From NCBI GenBank assembly GCA_013697245.1, contig JACCXH010000001.1:182009-246008 (forward strand): 64,000 nucleotides of DNA, given 5' to 3'. This DNA comes from Bacteroidota bacterium. GTDB taxonomy: Bacteria > Bacteroidota > Bacteroidia > B-17B0 > Aurantibacillaceae. The position numbers and the translations under genes were made by a program. The notes beneath the pieces are model-generated. The model did no database searches, was not told where the DNA came from, and worked only from the letters and a program-made list of their open reading frames with translations. This document shows positions 1-8,385 of the stretch, piece by piece; position 1 is the first letter of the stretch; every line of letters begins with the position of its first letter.

Positions 1-673
1 CTTTTGTTAATATAAGGGAATTATTTTTCTTTTCTACCAATGTTACTGTTACATCATCGATATAATAATGCGTCATACCCGAATAACCTTTCGGCTGGTC
101 GTAATTAAAATAACCTAAAATTAAAGCCGCTTCATAACCTTCAGCTGTATATATGGCGGAAAGCTTTATCCAGTCGTCTTTGTTTTTGTAACCGCTGGGG
201 TTTGTAAAATCTACATTGGGTTTATGTGGTATGCCCTTAATATCGAACCCACGTCTTACTTTGTCGGCGAATAAAATACCAAATTCGTTAACGCTTGTAA
301 GTGCCTTCTCTGCCTTACTGATATAAAACTCAATTAAGTAATTTTCGCCTTTTATTAAAGTAGAAGTCAATTTTGTTTCTATGTATTCAATAAAATCGCC
401 TTGAATACAGATTCCAGCATATCCACTTCCCGAATGCGGTTCTTGATTACCGAAAGTGTTTTTTGGAACACCTCCATGCTTTCCTTTAGCAGCAATATTG
501 TAATAATCCGCATTGGTTAAGTTGGGTGGAACCCAGTTTTTTGTACAGTAAATATAGTTAGTCTCTTTGCTTGGAATTATTTGCATCATTTCGAAACCTG
601 GGTCTGGAACGAGGTTTTGTCCAGCCAGATTAAATGAAACAAAAGAAAGTAGAAGCAGTTGAGTTGTTTTCAT
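1..673 (-). CDS. Secreted protein, N-terminal part only (runs off window start)
   Basis: The frame is open from an ATG at 673 to the window edge, giving about 224 residues. It begins with a signal peptide (MKTTQLLLLSFVSFNLAGQ), then NLVPDPGFE, a common opening of jelly-roll or galactose-binding-like domains in secreted Bacteroidota proteins. The domain appears to close near residues 205-215 with YYIDDVTVTLVEK, a usual last strand of that fold. In this phylum such a domain often precedes an OmpA-like peptidoglycan-binding domain, but any such part would lie outside the window. The start is well supported because the signal peptide follows at once. The exact function is unknown. Confidence 0.7.
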   Translation of the reverse strand, partial: MKTTQLLLLSFVSFNLAGQNLVPDPGFEMMQIIPSKETNYIYCTKNWVPPNLTNADYYNIAAKGKHGGVPKNTFGNQEPHSGSGYAGICIQGDFIEYIETKLTSTLIKGENYLIEFYISKAEKALTSVNEFGILFADKVRRGFDIKGIPHKPNVDFTNPSGYKNKDDWIKLSAIYTAEGYEAALILGYFNYDQPKGYSGMTHYYIDDVTVTLVEKKNNSLILTK

Positions 674-770
674 TTGTCATGCTATAATTTGTTGCTATAA
701 TTATAAATTGTCTAAAAGTTACAAACCTGTTAAAGTTTTTTTTATTGAGAAGTCGCCCTTAAGAATTAGC

Positions 771-866
771 TACAACGGTTTTCAAGCAGGCGTTTTGCTA
801 AGCCAAAGTTATGTATTTGAGCGTTAACAGGCAACAAATTACGCTTGCTTGCTGTTATAGGTTGTA
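771..866. repeat. Imperfect inverted repeat with attC-like layout
   Basis: TACAAC at 771-776 pairs perfectly with GTTGTA at 861-866. Inside these, CAAGCAGGCG at 783-792 pairs with CGCTTGCTTG at 842-851 (9 of 10). Two short paired boxes on each side of a variable middle, with AAC and GTT at the outer edges, is the layout of integron attC sites. The element lies directly 3' of the minus-strand gene at 891-1322, where a cassette recombination site would be. No integrase is visible, so it could also be an unrelated stem or a terminator. Confidence 0.4.
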
Positions 867-890
867 ATCGCTATAGAGCTTATATTCTAT

Positions 891-1322
891 TTATTTATTA
901 GTGAGTTCTAAAAACAAACATGTCAGGGCAGTCATTAATACTAATTGAGTAATCCCCATAATTAGAAGATAATGTGTAACATAATTGTATTCTCTTTGCC
1001 TACCTGATTTATTTGTTATTTGCTTAGATATAATATATGTTGAAGCTGTAATAATTAGTGAAGCGATCGCGGATATTAATATAAAATTCATGTTTATGTC
1101 ACCAACACAAGTTATCGCGTGAAAGCAAAGGCCTAACGTCGGTAAACAAATTAGTAGAAACATTTTCAATATTTTTGGTTTAATTTTTTTTTCGAAATGA
1201 AGTAAGTCTTCATCTGAAAGTTTTTTCTTTTGTCGAATGGCATAAAAAAATACCGAAAAGGTCAATATAAAAGCAATTACAAATAAAATATTACTTAATA
1301 TTTGACTACTTTCAAATGTCAT
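891..1322 (-). CDS. Four-helix membrane protein of unknown function
   Basis: This 143-residue protein has four predicted membrane segments, at about residues 10-28, 52-70, 78-98 and 118-138. The first cytoplasmic loop is lysine-rich (IRQKKKLSDEDLLHFEKKIKPK). I do not recognise the family. It stands alone between a secreted-protein gene and thiL, with non-coding sequence on both sides, and is followed by the inverted repeat at 771-866. That fits an acquired single-gene insertion but does not prove it. Confidence 0.6.
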   Translation of the reverse strand: MTFESSQILSNILFVIAFILTFSVFFYAIRQKKKLSDEDLLHFEKKIKPKILKMFLLICLPTLGLCFHAITCVGDINMNFILISAIASLIITASTYIISKQITNKSGRQREYNYVTHYLLIMGITQLVLMTALTCLFLELTNK

Positions 1323-1411
1323 AAAATATAAATTTTTATCGTGTCAACTACTATTGCTACTAACTTCTTATTAGGAAATTTTTTCTCGTCCTGGTCGTTT
1401 TATTTACTACT

Positions 1412-2458
1412 TTACTTTTTCAATAAAGCGTTCCAGCCTTGCGCTTTCAGATCATGCACAGAACCGGCCCTTGCCACCATTAAGCGGCCTTTTGCTTCGT
1501 TGGTAATATGGCCAATGATGGTAAAATCAGGCAGGTTCTTTACTTTTTCGTAATCGCCAATATCGATGGTAAATAGTAATTCGTAATCTTCGCCACCGCT
1601 TAAAACACAAAGGGTAGGATCCAAATTAAATTCCATAGCGGTATCATACGTTAATGGATCGATCGGAATTTTATCTTCGTATAACTCAACGCCTACATTA
1701 GATTGTGTGCATAGGTGTAATATTTCTGAAGATAAACCATCGCTTACATCGATCATGGATGTTGGCTGCAATTTTAATTTTTTAAATAATTCAAAAATAT
1801 CTTTTCTTGCTTCGGGTTTTAACTGGCGTTCTAATATATAATCTTTTCCTTCCAGATCGGGTTGTAAATTGGGGTTCTCTTTAAAAACAGATCTTTCTCT
1901 TTCTAAAATTTGTAAGCCCATGTATGCGCCGCCAAGATCGCCGGTGACACATAATAAATTGCTTTCTTTGGCGCCATCGCGGTAAACAAGTTCTTCTTTT
2001 TTTGCAGCACCAATAGCGGTAATGCTTATTACCAGGCCTGTTAAGCTGGACGTGGTATCGCCACCAATAAGATCTACATTATATTTTTTGCAGGCCAATA
2101 ACATACCTGCATATAACTCTTCAATAGCGCTTAATTTAAAGCGGTTGGAGATAGCAATAGAAACCACTATTTGTCTGGGCTCCGCATTCATAGCATAGAT
2201 ATCGCTTAGGTTAACCACTACACTTTTGTAACCTAAATGTTTTAAAGGCACATAAGTAAGATCGAAGTGAACACCTTCTACCAGCATATCGGTGGAGATA
2301 ACGGTTTCTAATTTGCCGTTATTAATAATAGCAGCGTCATCGCCAACTCCTTTAATGGTTGAGTCGTGATTTAATTCGATGTGTTGTGTTAAATGTTTAA
2401 TTAAACCAAATTCTCCTAATTCGGAAAGTTCGGTATCTCCTGTGTTGTCAAAATCCAT
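1412..2458 (-). CDS. thiL: Thiamine-monophosphate kinase
   Basis: ThiL phosphorylates thiamine monophosphate with ATP to give thiamine diphosphate, the last step of cofactor synthesis in the cytosol. The 348-residue length is normal. Visible family motifs are GVGDDAAII near residue 37, [11 protein letters not shown] near 55, [10 protein letters not shown] near 83, GGDTT near 132, DVSDGLS near 237 and GGEDYELLF near 289; the Asp-rich ones bind Mg-ATP. The start overlaps the end of the upstream pterin dehydratase gene by 11 bases, so the two are probably co-transcribed and translationally coupled. Confidence 0.95.
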   Translation of the reverse strand: MDFDNTGDTELSELGEFGLIKHLTQHIELNHDSTIKGVGDDAAIINNGKLETVISTDMLVEGVHFDLTYVPLKHLGYKSVVVNLSDIYAMNAEPRQIVVSIAISNRFKLSAIEELYAGMLLACKKYNVDLIGGDTTSSLTGLVISITAIGAAKKEELVYRDGAKESNLLCVTGDLGGAYMGLQILERERSVFKENPNLQPDLEGKDYILERQLKPEARKDIFELFKKLKLQPTSMIDVSDGLSSEILHLCTQSNVGVELYEDKIPIDPLTYDTAMEFNLDPTLCVLSGGEDYELLFTIDIGDYEKVKNLPDFTIIGHITNEAKGRLMVARAGSVHDLKAQGWNALLKK

Positions 2459-2744
2459 TCGCTAAAATTTTATCTATTTTTTTTGCCAGTTTAAAATCCA
2501 ATTCTGTTAAGCCACCGGCATCGTGTGTGCTTAAAGTAATAGAAACCTTGTTGTAAACGTTCTTCCAATCCGGGTGATGGTCTAATTTTTCAGCTTCTAA
2601 TGCAACCTGCGTTATAAAACCAAAAGCCTGTACAAAATTCTTAAACACAATTTCTTTGGAAAGACTTTTGCCGTTAAGTGTCCAATCTTTTAAGTTTAAA
2701 AATTCGGTATCAATTTCCTGCTGCGTGTATGCCTTTGGCCTCAT
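2448..2744 (-). CDS. 4a-hydroxytetrahydrobiopterin dehydratase (PCD/DCoH family)
   Basis: This 98-residue protein matches pterin-4a-carbinolamine dehydratase in length and in the signature EKLDHHPDW at residues 52-60, where the paired His residues form the active site. The enzyme removes water from the 4a-hydroxy pterin made by aromatic amino-acid hydroxylases; many bacteria carry it without such a hydroxylase, and its role there is unclear. No hydroxylase gene is in view. The ATG at 2744 lies only 4 nt downstream of a TATCTTTA box at 2749-2756, suggesting a very short or absent leader. It overlaps thiL by 11 bases. Confidence 0.92.
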   Translation of the reverse strand: MRPKAYTQQEIDTEFLNLKDWTLNGKSLSKEIVFKNFVQAFGFITQVALEAEKLDHHPDWKNVYNKVSITLSTHDAGGLTELDFKLAKKIDKILANGF

Positions 2745-2748
2745 GCGT

Positions 2749-2756
2749 TAAAGATA
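2749..2756 (-). promoter_or_regulatory. Probable -7 box TATCTTTA for the dehydratase-thiL pair
   Basis: TATCTTTA on the minus strand differs from the Bacteroidota -7 consensus TAnnTTTG only in the last base. It ends 4 nt before the ATG at 2744. The same octamer precedes several other starts in this window. Confidence 0.45.
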
Positions 2757-2835
2757 CGATTTATATTAAAATTAGAAAGTTGGAAAGTTTAGAAGGTTGA
2801 AAATCCGTAATACGATACATTTCTTATGATCGACG

Positions 2836-2882
2836 TGACTTTATTCTTCGCGTTTCTTAGTGCTCTCTATGTCTTAGTGGTA
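2836..2882. repeat. Possible dispersed intergenic repeat
   Basis: The text TCTTCGCGTTTCTTAGTG followed by CTCTCTATGTCTTAGTGGTAAA has the periodic CTT-GTG wording of a short repeat that I recall from non-coding DNA of many bacterial genomes. There is only one copy in this window, so the call rests on memory of the wording. Confidence 0.3.
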
Positions 2883-2886
2883 AAGG

Positions 2887-3240
2887 CTAATCCTTAATAA
2901 CAACAGACACCCTTTCAACATCTCCATTCATAGGCGGCAACAGCTTGGTAACTTTAACTTCAAGGGATTTTAGGGCAGAGAACTCTTTTCTTATTTTTTT
3001 GTGGATGCGTTCACAAACTTGTTCAATCAACTTGCTTCTAATGGCCATTTCGGCTTTACTGATCTCGTAAACGGTACAATAATCTAAGGTTTTTGTAAGA
3101 TCATCGGTTTTAGCTGCTTCCGAAAAATCGGTAGTCATATAAACATCCACAATATAATGTGCGCCAATTCTTGCTTCCTCTTCCAAACAACCATGGTAAG
3201 CATATAATTTTATTCCTTCAATATTTATTTCGTGTGTCAT
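2887..3240 (-). CDS. folB: Dihydroneopterin aldolase
   Basis: FolB cleaves 7,8-dihydroneopterin to 6-hydroxymethyl-dihydropterin and glycolaldehyde in folate synthesis. The 117-residue length is typical. Family features include YAYHGCLEEE near residue 13 (the conserved Glu region), TKTLDYCTVYEI near residue 49 and the segment VKVTKLLPPMNG near residue 96, which holds the catalytic Lys. It starts 6 bases after the outer-membrane barrel gene and probably shares its transcript. The next gene downstream is also a pterin enzyme, though 142 bases of non-coding DNA separate them. Confidence 0.92.
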   Translation of the reverse strand: MTHEINIEGIKLYAYHGCLEEEARIGAHYIVDVYMTTDFSEAAKTDDLTKTLDYCTVYEISKAEMAIRSKLIEQVCERIHKKIRKEFSALKSLEVKVTKLLPPMNGDVERVSVVIKD

Positions 3241-3246
3241 AAAAAA

Positions 3247-5769
3247 TTATTTACCAAAGTCTAATCCATCGCTATTACCCTGGTTTTGATCTAAGCCTTT
3301 TAATTGTTTTCCGCGTTTAAAGATGGATGCATCCATTTTTCCGAATAAATGTGTAATACTTAATTTTACAAAACGGCTTTCTCTTCTTCTTGAAAGATCT
3401 TGTGTGTAATAAGGCGTTTCATAATGTGCACCCATCCTGCGGGTATTAAAAGCATCGCTTAAGGTAGCGTTTATGATCCATTTTGTACCTATCATTTTGT
3501 TTAAAGATACATCCATTGAATAAATAGGATTACTGGCGCCTAACAATAAAACTTTTGGCGATTCGTAATTACCGTTTACCTGCAACGTTAATTGTTTCGG
3601 AAAACGATATGATAAAGTACCTTTTGTATTAAAAGCATAGCCTTCTGCTTTTACATCAGGCTGCCCCGGCACAACGGTGCCATTAATATAGATATAAAAG
3701 ATATTGGCATTTAACGTTGCATCTAAATTTTTAAAGAAAGTATATTTAATAGTGTGTTCCATGCCATAACGCACGCTGTTCTTTCCATTTACTGTTGTGT
3801 TTACTAAAACAGTTGGATCAAATTGTGAAGGATAGGCAACATCCACTATTGGCTGTTCTTCGTAACGAAAATAACCGGAACCTAAATAACTTCCTTTAGT
3901 ATAAGTTTTGTTATAGTTTAACTCGGCAATATTTTTAAATTCAGGTTTTAATTGCGGGTTACCAATACGGTAATTCTGTTTATCGGCAAACATAACAAAA
4001 GGCATTAACTGGAAAAAATTGGGGCGGTTGATCTTACGGCTAAAATTTAGCTGCAGTTCCTGGCTCTTTTTTAATTTCTTCGAAAAATAAATTCCGGGAA
4101 ATAAAGATTTTAAAAGATCAGCAGAAGAAGAAGGATAGTTATATGAAAAACTTTGTTTCTTATCGGTGATGGTGCCTTTGTAATACGATTGCTCAAAACG
4201 TAAACCTGCCTGGTAAGAAATATCCCAAAATGTTTTAGAGTTATAGTTCACATAAGCGGCATTTACCATATCATCTATTACATAATGGTTACTCATAATG
4301 CTATCGTGTGTATAATTATCCTGGTTGGAAACAGCATTTGAGGTATTATTTTCGCTGATGGATTTTTTATAAAAGAATTTTGCCCCGGCCTCAAATTTTT
4401 TTGTTTCGCTGATGGGGTTCACATAATCTACCTGAAATACGCCTTGGCCGGCATTACTTTTGCCAATGTTCTTTTGATAGCTATTTGGAATGGAAAGTGT
4501 ATCGGGATTTGTATGTGTGGTTGTAGTAAACAGGTAACCGTTATGCGAATCGGTATAATTGTAACTTCCATCCATCGTTAATTCTTTACCGGCTTTTGGA
4601 TAGGTTTTTTTGTATACCACCTGGGCGTTATAGTTTTGAAAGGCCGCGTTCTGCTCATTTAAACGGCCGCCATACAAACGTTGCGTAGCATTTTTATCTA
4701 ATATTTCGTAATTCTGACTATCGTTGGTTTTAAATTGCCCGGCAACGATCATTCCATTCAAAGAAATAGTATTGCGGTTATTGATACTGTAATCAGCTCC
4801 CAGTCTTCCAAAATGAAAAGCGTTGGCAAAATTGGTATTGTTGTTTTGATTAAAATAACCTGTTGGATTTTTTAAGCTATCTAATTGCTTACGGTAAGTA
4901 TAACCCAAAGTTTTATTAATGGCCTGGTTGTAAGAATACATGCTTGAAAAATTCCACTTACCTTCTTTTAAATTAAGCATTACCATGCCGCCATATCGGT
5001 CGCCGGTACCGGCATTGCCCATGATCATTCCGTTATAACCTGGCTTAAGGTTCTTTTTCATAATAATATTTAAAATACCACCGGTTGTGTTGGCATCAAA
5101 CTTAACAGATGGGTTGGTAATAATTTCTACCCGGTCTATTTGATCGGCTGGGATCTGAACCAAAGTAAGGTTGGTTGGTCTTCCATCAACAAATATAGTT
5201 GGACTTTGATTTCTTAATTGCGCATTACCATCGGCATCCATGGTTACACCGGGTACGTTTTTCATAACGTCTGCCGCTGTGCCGCCTTTAATGGAGATAT
5301 CCTTATCCACATTATAAGTGCGTTTATCAATTGACATGACAACTGTATTTTTTTCGGCGGTTACTTCTACTTCATTTAAGAGTTTTTGATCGATCTCAAA
5401 TGTTATATCGCCCAGATCTTGCTCCGGTTTATTTGGTAATTGAATGTATATTTTGGTCTCGTAGGGCTTATAACCTATTTGCGTAGCCCTAAACCTAAAT
5501 CCACCCATGGGGGGAAGATTTTCAATATTAAATTCGCCATTCTCTTTTGTTAAAGAGCCGCCCAATAAACTATCTTTATTGTACCACAATACAACTACAG
5601 AAGCAAATTCTACCGGTTTTTTTGTTTTAGCATCAATTATTTTTCCGTAAACCCGGCCTTTAATGTCTTTTAATGCCTTCATCATATCCTTGTTTCCACC
5701 GGCCGGTGGACCTTGGCCACGGAAAGTAAGTGATAGGATGAGAACAAAAAAAAGTAAGATTTTTTTCAT
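3247..5769 (-). CDS. TonB-dependent-receptor-like outer membrane beta-barrel protein
   Basis: The protein has 840 residues and a signal peptide (first about 19 residues). A carboxypeptidase-regulatory-like beta-sandwich follows (about 37-125, starting GRVYGKIIDAKTKKPVEFASV), then a plug domain (about 140-235, with VMKNVPGVTMDADGNAQLRN and VEIITNPSVKFDANTTGGILNI). The rest is a large barrel of the kind named outer membrane beta-barrel family 3. It probably imports or surface-exposes an unknown ligand; nothing in the sequence names the substrate. A plain -7 box TAATTTTG lies at 5783-5790, 13 nt before the ATG. folB follows 6 bases downstream. Confidence 0.85.
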   Translation of the reverse strand: MKKILLFFVLILSLTFRGQGPPAGGNKDMMKALKDIKGRVYGKIIDAKTKKPVEFASVVVLWYNKDSLLGGSLTKENGEFNIENLPPMGGFRFRATQIGYKPYETKIYIQLPNKPEQDLGDITFEIDQKLLNEVEVTAEKNTVVMSIDKRTYNVDKDISIKGGTAADVMKNVPGVTMDADGNAQLRNQSPTIFVDGRPTNLTLVQIPADQIDRVEIITNPSVKFDANTTGGILNIIMKKNLKPGYNGMIMGNAGTGDRYGGMVMLNLKEGKWNFSSMYSYNQAINKTLGYTYRKQLDSLKNPTGYFNQNNNTNFANAFHFGRLGADYSINNRNTISLNGMIVAGQFKTNDSQNYEILDKNATQRLYGGRLNEQNAAFQNYNAQVVYKKTYPKAGKELTMDGSYNYTDSHNGYLFTTTTHTNPDTLSIPNSYQKNIGKSNAGQGVFQVDYVNPISETKKFEAGAKFFYKKSISENNTSNAVSNQDNYTHDSIMSNHYVIDDMVNAAYVNYNSKTFWDISYQAGLRFEQSYYKGTITDKKQSFSYNYPSSSADLLKSLFPGIYFSKKLKKSQELQLNFSRKINRPNFFQLMPFVMFADKQNYRIGNPQLKPEFKNIAELNYNKTYTKGSYLGSGYFRYEEQPIVDVAYPSQFDPTVLVNTTVNGKNSVRYGMEHTIKYTFFKNLDATLNANIFYIYINGTVVPGQPDVKAEGYAFNTKGTLSYRFPKQLTLQVNGNYESPKVLLLGASNPIYSMDVSLNKMIGTKWIINATLSDAFNTRRMGAHYETPYYTQDLSRRRESRFVKLSITHLFGKMDASIFKRGKQLKGLDQNQGNSDGLDFGK

Positions 5770-5782
5770 GGTAATTACGGTG

Positions 5783-5790
5783 CAAAATTA
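5783..5790 (-). promoter_or_regulatory. Probable -7 box TAATTTTG
   Basis: An exact match to TAnnTTTG on the minus strand, 13 nt upstream of the ATG at 5769 of the outer membrane barrel gene. No clear -33 TTTG is seen at the usual spacing. Confidence 0.5.
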
Positions 5791-5908
5791 CGAGATTTTA
5801 AGGTTTTATTGGCTTTATTTTATTAGTGGTAACCGTTAAGGATGGCTGGGTGTTTTTATAGTATGTTAACTATAATTTAATGAGCTTATGAAATCGGACG
5901 ATTTGTTT

Positions 5909-5916
5909 TATATTTG
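5909..5916 (+). promoter_or_regulatory. Probable -7 box TATATTTG for gmk
   Basis: An exact TAnnTTTG match lies only 3 nt upstream of the gmk ATG at 5920. If it is used, transcription would begin at or inside the start codon region, giving a leaderless message. Confidence 0.45.
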
Positions 5917-5919
5917 TGA

Positions 5920-6498
5920 ATGCATAGCGGCAAACTTATTATATTTTCAGCGCCTTCCGGATCGGGTAAAACAACCCTTGTTAGGCATATTTTAAAAACC
6001 TTTCCTGAGCATATTGAATTCTCTATTTCAGCCACAAGCCGTCCAAAACGTGGGGTAGAGGAGAATGGCAAGGATTATTACTATTTAACACCCGAAGAGT
6101 TTAAGAAAAAAGTAGCCGATCGCGAATTTTTAGAGTGGGAAGAGGTATACGCCGGAACACATTACGGTACTTTAAGGGTAGAAGTAGAGCGTATTTGGGC
6201 AAAAGGCAAGGCCGTTATTTTTGATATTGATGTGGAGGGGGGCTTAAACCTGAAGAACCAGTTTAAACGCGATGCTTTAGGGGTTTTTGTTATGCCGCCA
6301 AGTATTAAGATCTTGGAAGAACGTCTTCATTCAAGAAGCACAGATAGCACAGAAAGTATTGCAAGAAGGGTAGAAAAAGCCGAAAAAGAATTAAAAACAG
6401 CAGAACTGTTTGATGTTTTTATTTTGAACGAAAACTTAGCGGAGGCCTGCGCCAAAGCTGAAGAAATAGTGAAAGATTTTTTACAGTTAGAACCCTAA
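5920..6498 (+). CDS. gmk: Guanylate kinase
   Basis: Gmk converts GMP and ATP to GDP and ADP in the cytosol. The P-loop APSGSGKTT sits at residues 11-19, followed by the GMP-binding region (SATSRPKRGVEENGKDYYYL, about 38-57) and FDIDVEGGLNLKNQF near residue 100. At 192 residues it is normal for the family. The start is fixed by the P-loop position: homologues have about the same number of residues before it. The -7 box is only 3 nt from this ATG, so the message may lack a leader. A bidirectional terminator follows the stop. Confidence 0.95.
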   Translation: MHSGKLIIFSAPSGSGKTTLVRHILKTFPEHIEFSISATSRPKRGVEENGKDYYYLTPEEFKKKVADREFLEWEEVYAGTHYGTLRVEVERIWAKGKAVIFDIDVEGGLNLKNQFKRDALGVFVMPPSIKILEERLHSRSTDSTESIARRVEKAEKELKTAELFDVFILNENLAEACAKAEEIVKDFLQLEP

Positions 6499-6505
6499 TT
6501 TGTTC

Positions 6506-6541
6506 CAAAAAAAATCCCTTAAGTTTTTTTAAGGGATCTTT
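6506..6541. terminator. Bidirectional intrinsic terminator between gmk and the DUF349 gene
   Basis: ATCCCTTAA at 6514-6522 pairs perfectly with TTAAGGGAT at 6529-6537 across a T-rich loop. A-rich sequence precedes the stem and CTTT follows it, so the hairpin can act on both strands between the convergent genes. Confidence 0.75.
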
Positions 6542-6563
6542 ACAATAATATTTTAATGTTGAA

Positions 6564-8297
6564 CTATGCTTCTGCCTTTGTTTTATCGGCATCGCGCAAT
6601 TTGGTCAACTCTTCGTTTATTAATTTACGTTTAGCGGCCAATTCTGCAATTTTAGCTTTTTCGCCGGCAATTTTATCTTCAATTTCTTTCATAAAACTGT
6701 TGCTGCCTTTTGAAGTTTTGAAAAAGCCAAGGTTGTTGTCGTAAGTACGAATGCGTCCGTTAATCTCATCGCTTACTTTTTTCAAAAAGTCAGATTCCTT
6801 GCGTAAAAGATCAAAACCATTTTCAGAAGCGATCATTCTATCCAGCTTAGTTCTAAATTGCATAATAGCTATTTCCTGCTTATCAATGTTCATTTGCTCA
6901 TACAACTCATCTAAACGGTTATAAAAAGCATCGTTCAAACGTTTTTTATCTTTCATTGGCACCATGCCGGCAGCATTCCATTCGGCTGAAATAGCTTTTA
7001 ACTGTTCGCGGTTGGCAGCGCCATCTGCGCTTAATTTAAGTTCCATAAAGCGCGCCAGAATAGCTTCTTTAGCTACTAAATTAGTTTCAAAAGAGGCATC
7101 TAGGTTTTCGTAATGGTTCTTTTTTGCATCAAAAAAATGATTGCAGGCTTTTCTAAAACGCGCAAATAATTTCGGCTCTTCTTTGTCGCCATTGCTTGGA
7201 TATTTTTTCCAGCTATCCTGTAAGCGAATAAGATCAGTACTTGTTTTTTGCCAATCCGTACTATCTTTCAACGCTTCGGCTTTTGATATCAGTTCGGATT
7301 TAATTTTTCTGTTAGCGGCAAATTTTTCATTTAAACCTGCAAAATATTCTTTTTTCTTGTCAAAAAAAGTGTCGCAAATTGCCCTGAACTCTGCCCAGAT
7401 CTTTTCGTTATCTTTTTCGGTTGTTCTGCCAACGGTTTTCCATTCATTTTGCAATGCAATTAACTGGTCGGTTGTTTCGTTCCATTTTACATTACCTTCT
7501 GCAGCAGCAGTAACAATACTTTTAGCCTTTTCTATAAGGTCTAATTTAGATTGGAGGTTATTTCCCTTTTTCTCTTCAATACCATTATAGTGCGTTTTTA
7601 TTTTCGAATAAGTTTCATCCAAAACAGTTTTATATTCCTGCTTAATAATTTCCCATTTACTGTTTGGAACCGGACCAATTTCGTCCCACTCGTTACGGTA
7701 AACTTTTATTAAACGCTCTGCTTCTTTAATGTTTTCGATAGATTGGATGGCCTTTAATTTTGTAAGCAATTCAGATTTTAATTCAAAATTCTTTTTAAGG
7801 TCATGTTCCTGAAGGTCGCGAAAGATTTTTAAATTATAATAGAATTCTTCAACGGCTTTACTATAATCCGACTGAACCTCTTTGTACTTATGGGAGGAAA
7901 CAGAACCGGTATTTTTCCATTGGGTTTGCAGTTCCTGCAGCATTTTAACGGCGGCGCCAACATTATCGCTTAACTTGCTTAGGTCTTTTATCTTTGAGAT
8001 TATCTCTACCTTTATAGATAGGTTCTTGGCCTGATCTGAGGCTACTTTTGCCTCTTCCTCTTTTTTTAATTTGGCATGTTTATCTACTAAACTTTCAAAT
8101 TTAAGGTCCTTAGGTTGTTTTGGGTAATCAAATTCTTTTGGCTTGCCGCCCTCGTCAACAAAGGCTTGTCTTGCAGTTTCAAATTCAGTTGTCCAAAGTT
8201 TTTGATACTCTTTCTGCAGAGCACGCACATTAGCAGCAACTTCACCTGCATCTTTCGTTAGCAGTTCTTCCAGTTTTGTAATTAATTCGGTCTTCAT
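6564..8297 (-). CDS. DUF349 domain protein
   Basis: This 577-residue, highly charged and mostly helical protein is built from about five repeats of roughly 75 residues with a conserved W...G pattern (WKNTGSV, WDEIGPVP, WKTVGRT, WKKYPSNG, WNAAGMVP). That is the pattern of the DUF349 family, which is common in Bacteroidota and Actinobacteria and has no settled biochemical role. The C-terminal 100 residues are a probable coiled coil. There is no signal peptide or membrane segment. An exact -7 box, TAATTTTG, lies at 8320-8327, leaving a 22-nt spacing to the ATG. It is transcribed convergently with gmk. Confidence 0.88.
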   Translation of the reverse strand: MKTELITKLEELLTKDAGEVAANVRALQKEYQKLWTTEFETARQAFVDEGGKPKEFDYPKQPKDLKFESLVDKHAKLKKEEEAKVASDQAKNLSIKVEIISKIKDLSKLSDNVGAAVKMLQELQTQWKNTGSVSSHKYKEVQSDYSKAVEEFYYNLKIFRDLQEHDLKKNFELKSELLTKLKAIQSIENIKEAERLIKVYRNEWDEIGPVPNSKWEIIKQEYKTVLDETYSKIKTHYNGIEEKKGNNLQSKLDLIEKAKSIVTAAAEGNVKWNETTDQLIALQNEWKTVGRTTEKDNEKIWAEFRAICDTFFDKKKEYFAGLNEKFAANRKIKSELISKAEALKDSTDWQKTSTDLIRLQDSWKKYPSNGDKEEPKLFARFRKACNHFFDAKKNHYENLDASFETNLVAKEAILARFMELKLSADGAANREQLKAISAEWNAAGMVPMKDKKRLNDAFYNRLDELYEQMNIDKQEIAIMQFRTKLDRMIASENGFDLLRKESDFLKKVSDEINGRIRTYDNNLGFFKTSKGSNSFMKEIEDKIAGEKAKIAELAAKRKLINEELTKLRDADKTKAEA

Positions 8298-8319
8298 TTA
8301 TCTATATATAGTATTATAT

Positions 8320-8327
8320 CAAAATTA
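8320..8327 (-). promoter_or_regulatory. Probable -7 box TAATTTTG for the DUF349 gene
   Basis: An exact TAnnTTTG match on the minus strand, 22 nt upstream of the ATG at 8297. No -33 element is obvious. Confidence 0.45.
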
Positions 8328-8385
8328 AGATATAGAATTAATACATCAAAATTTTTAATTATTGATTTAATTATTTTATGTGTAT

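Noticed and set aside
7141..7590. Plus-strand frame of 149 codons
   Set aside because: It lies wholly inside the DUF349 gene on the other strand and has no recognisable domain.
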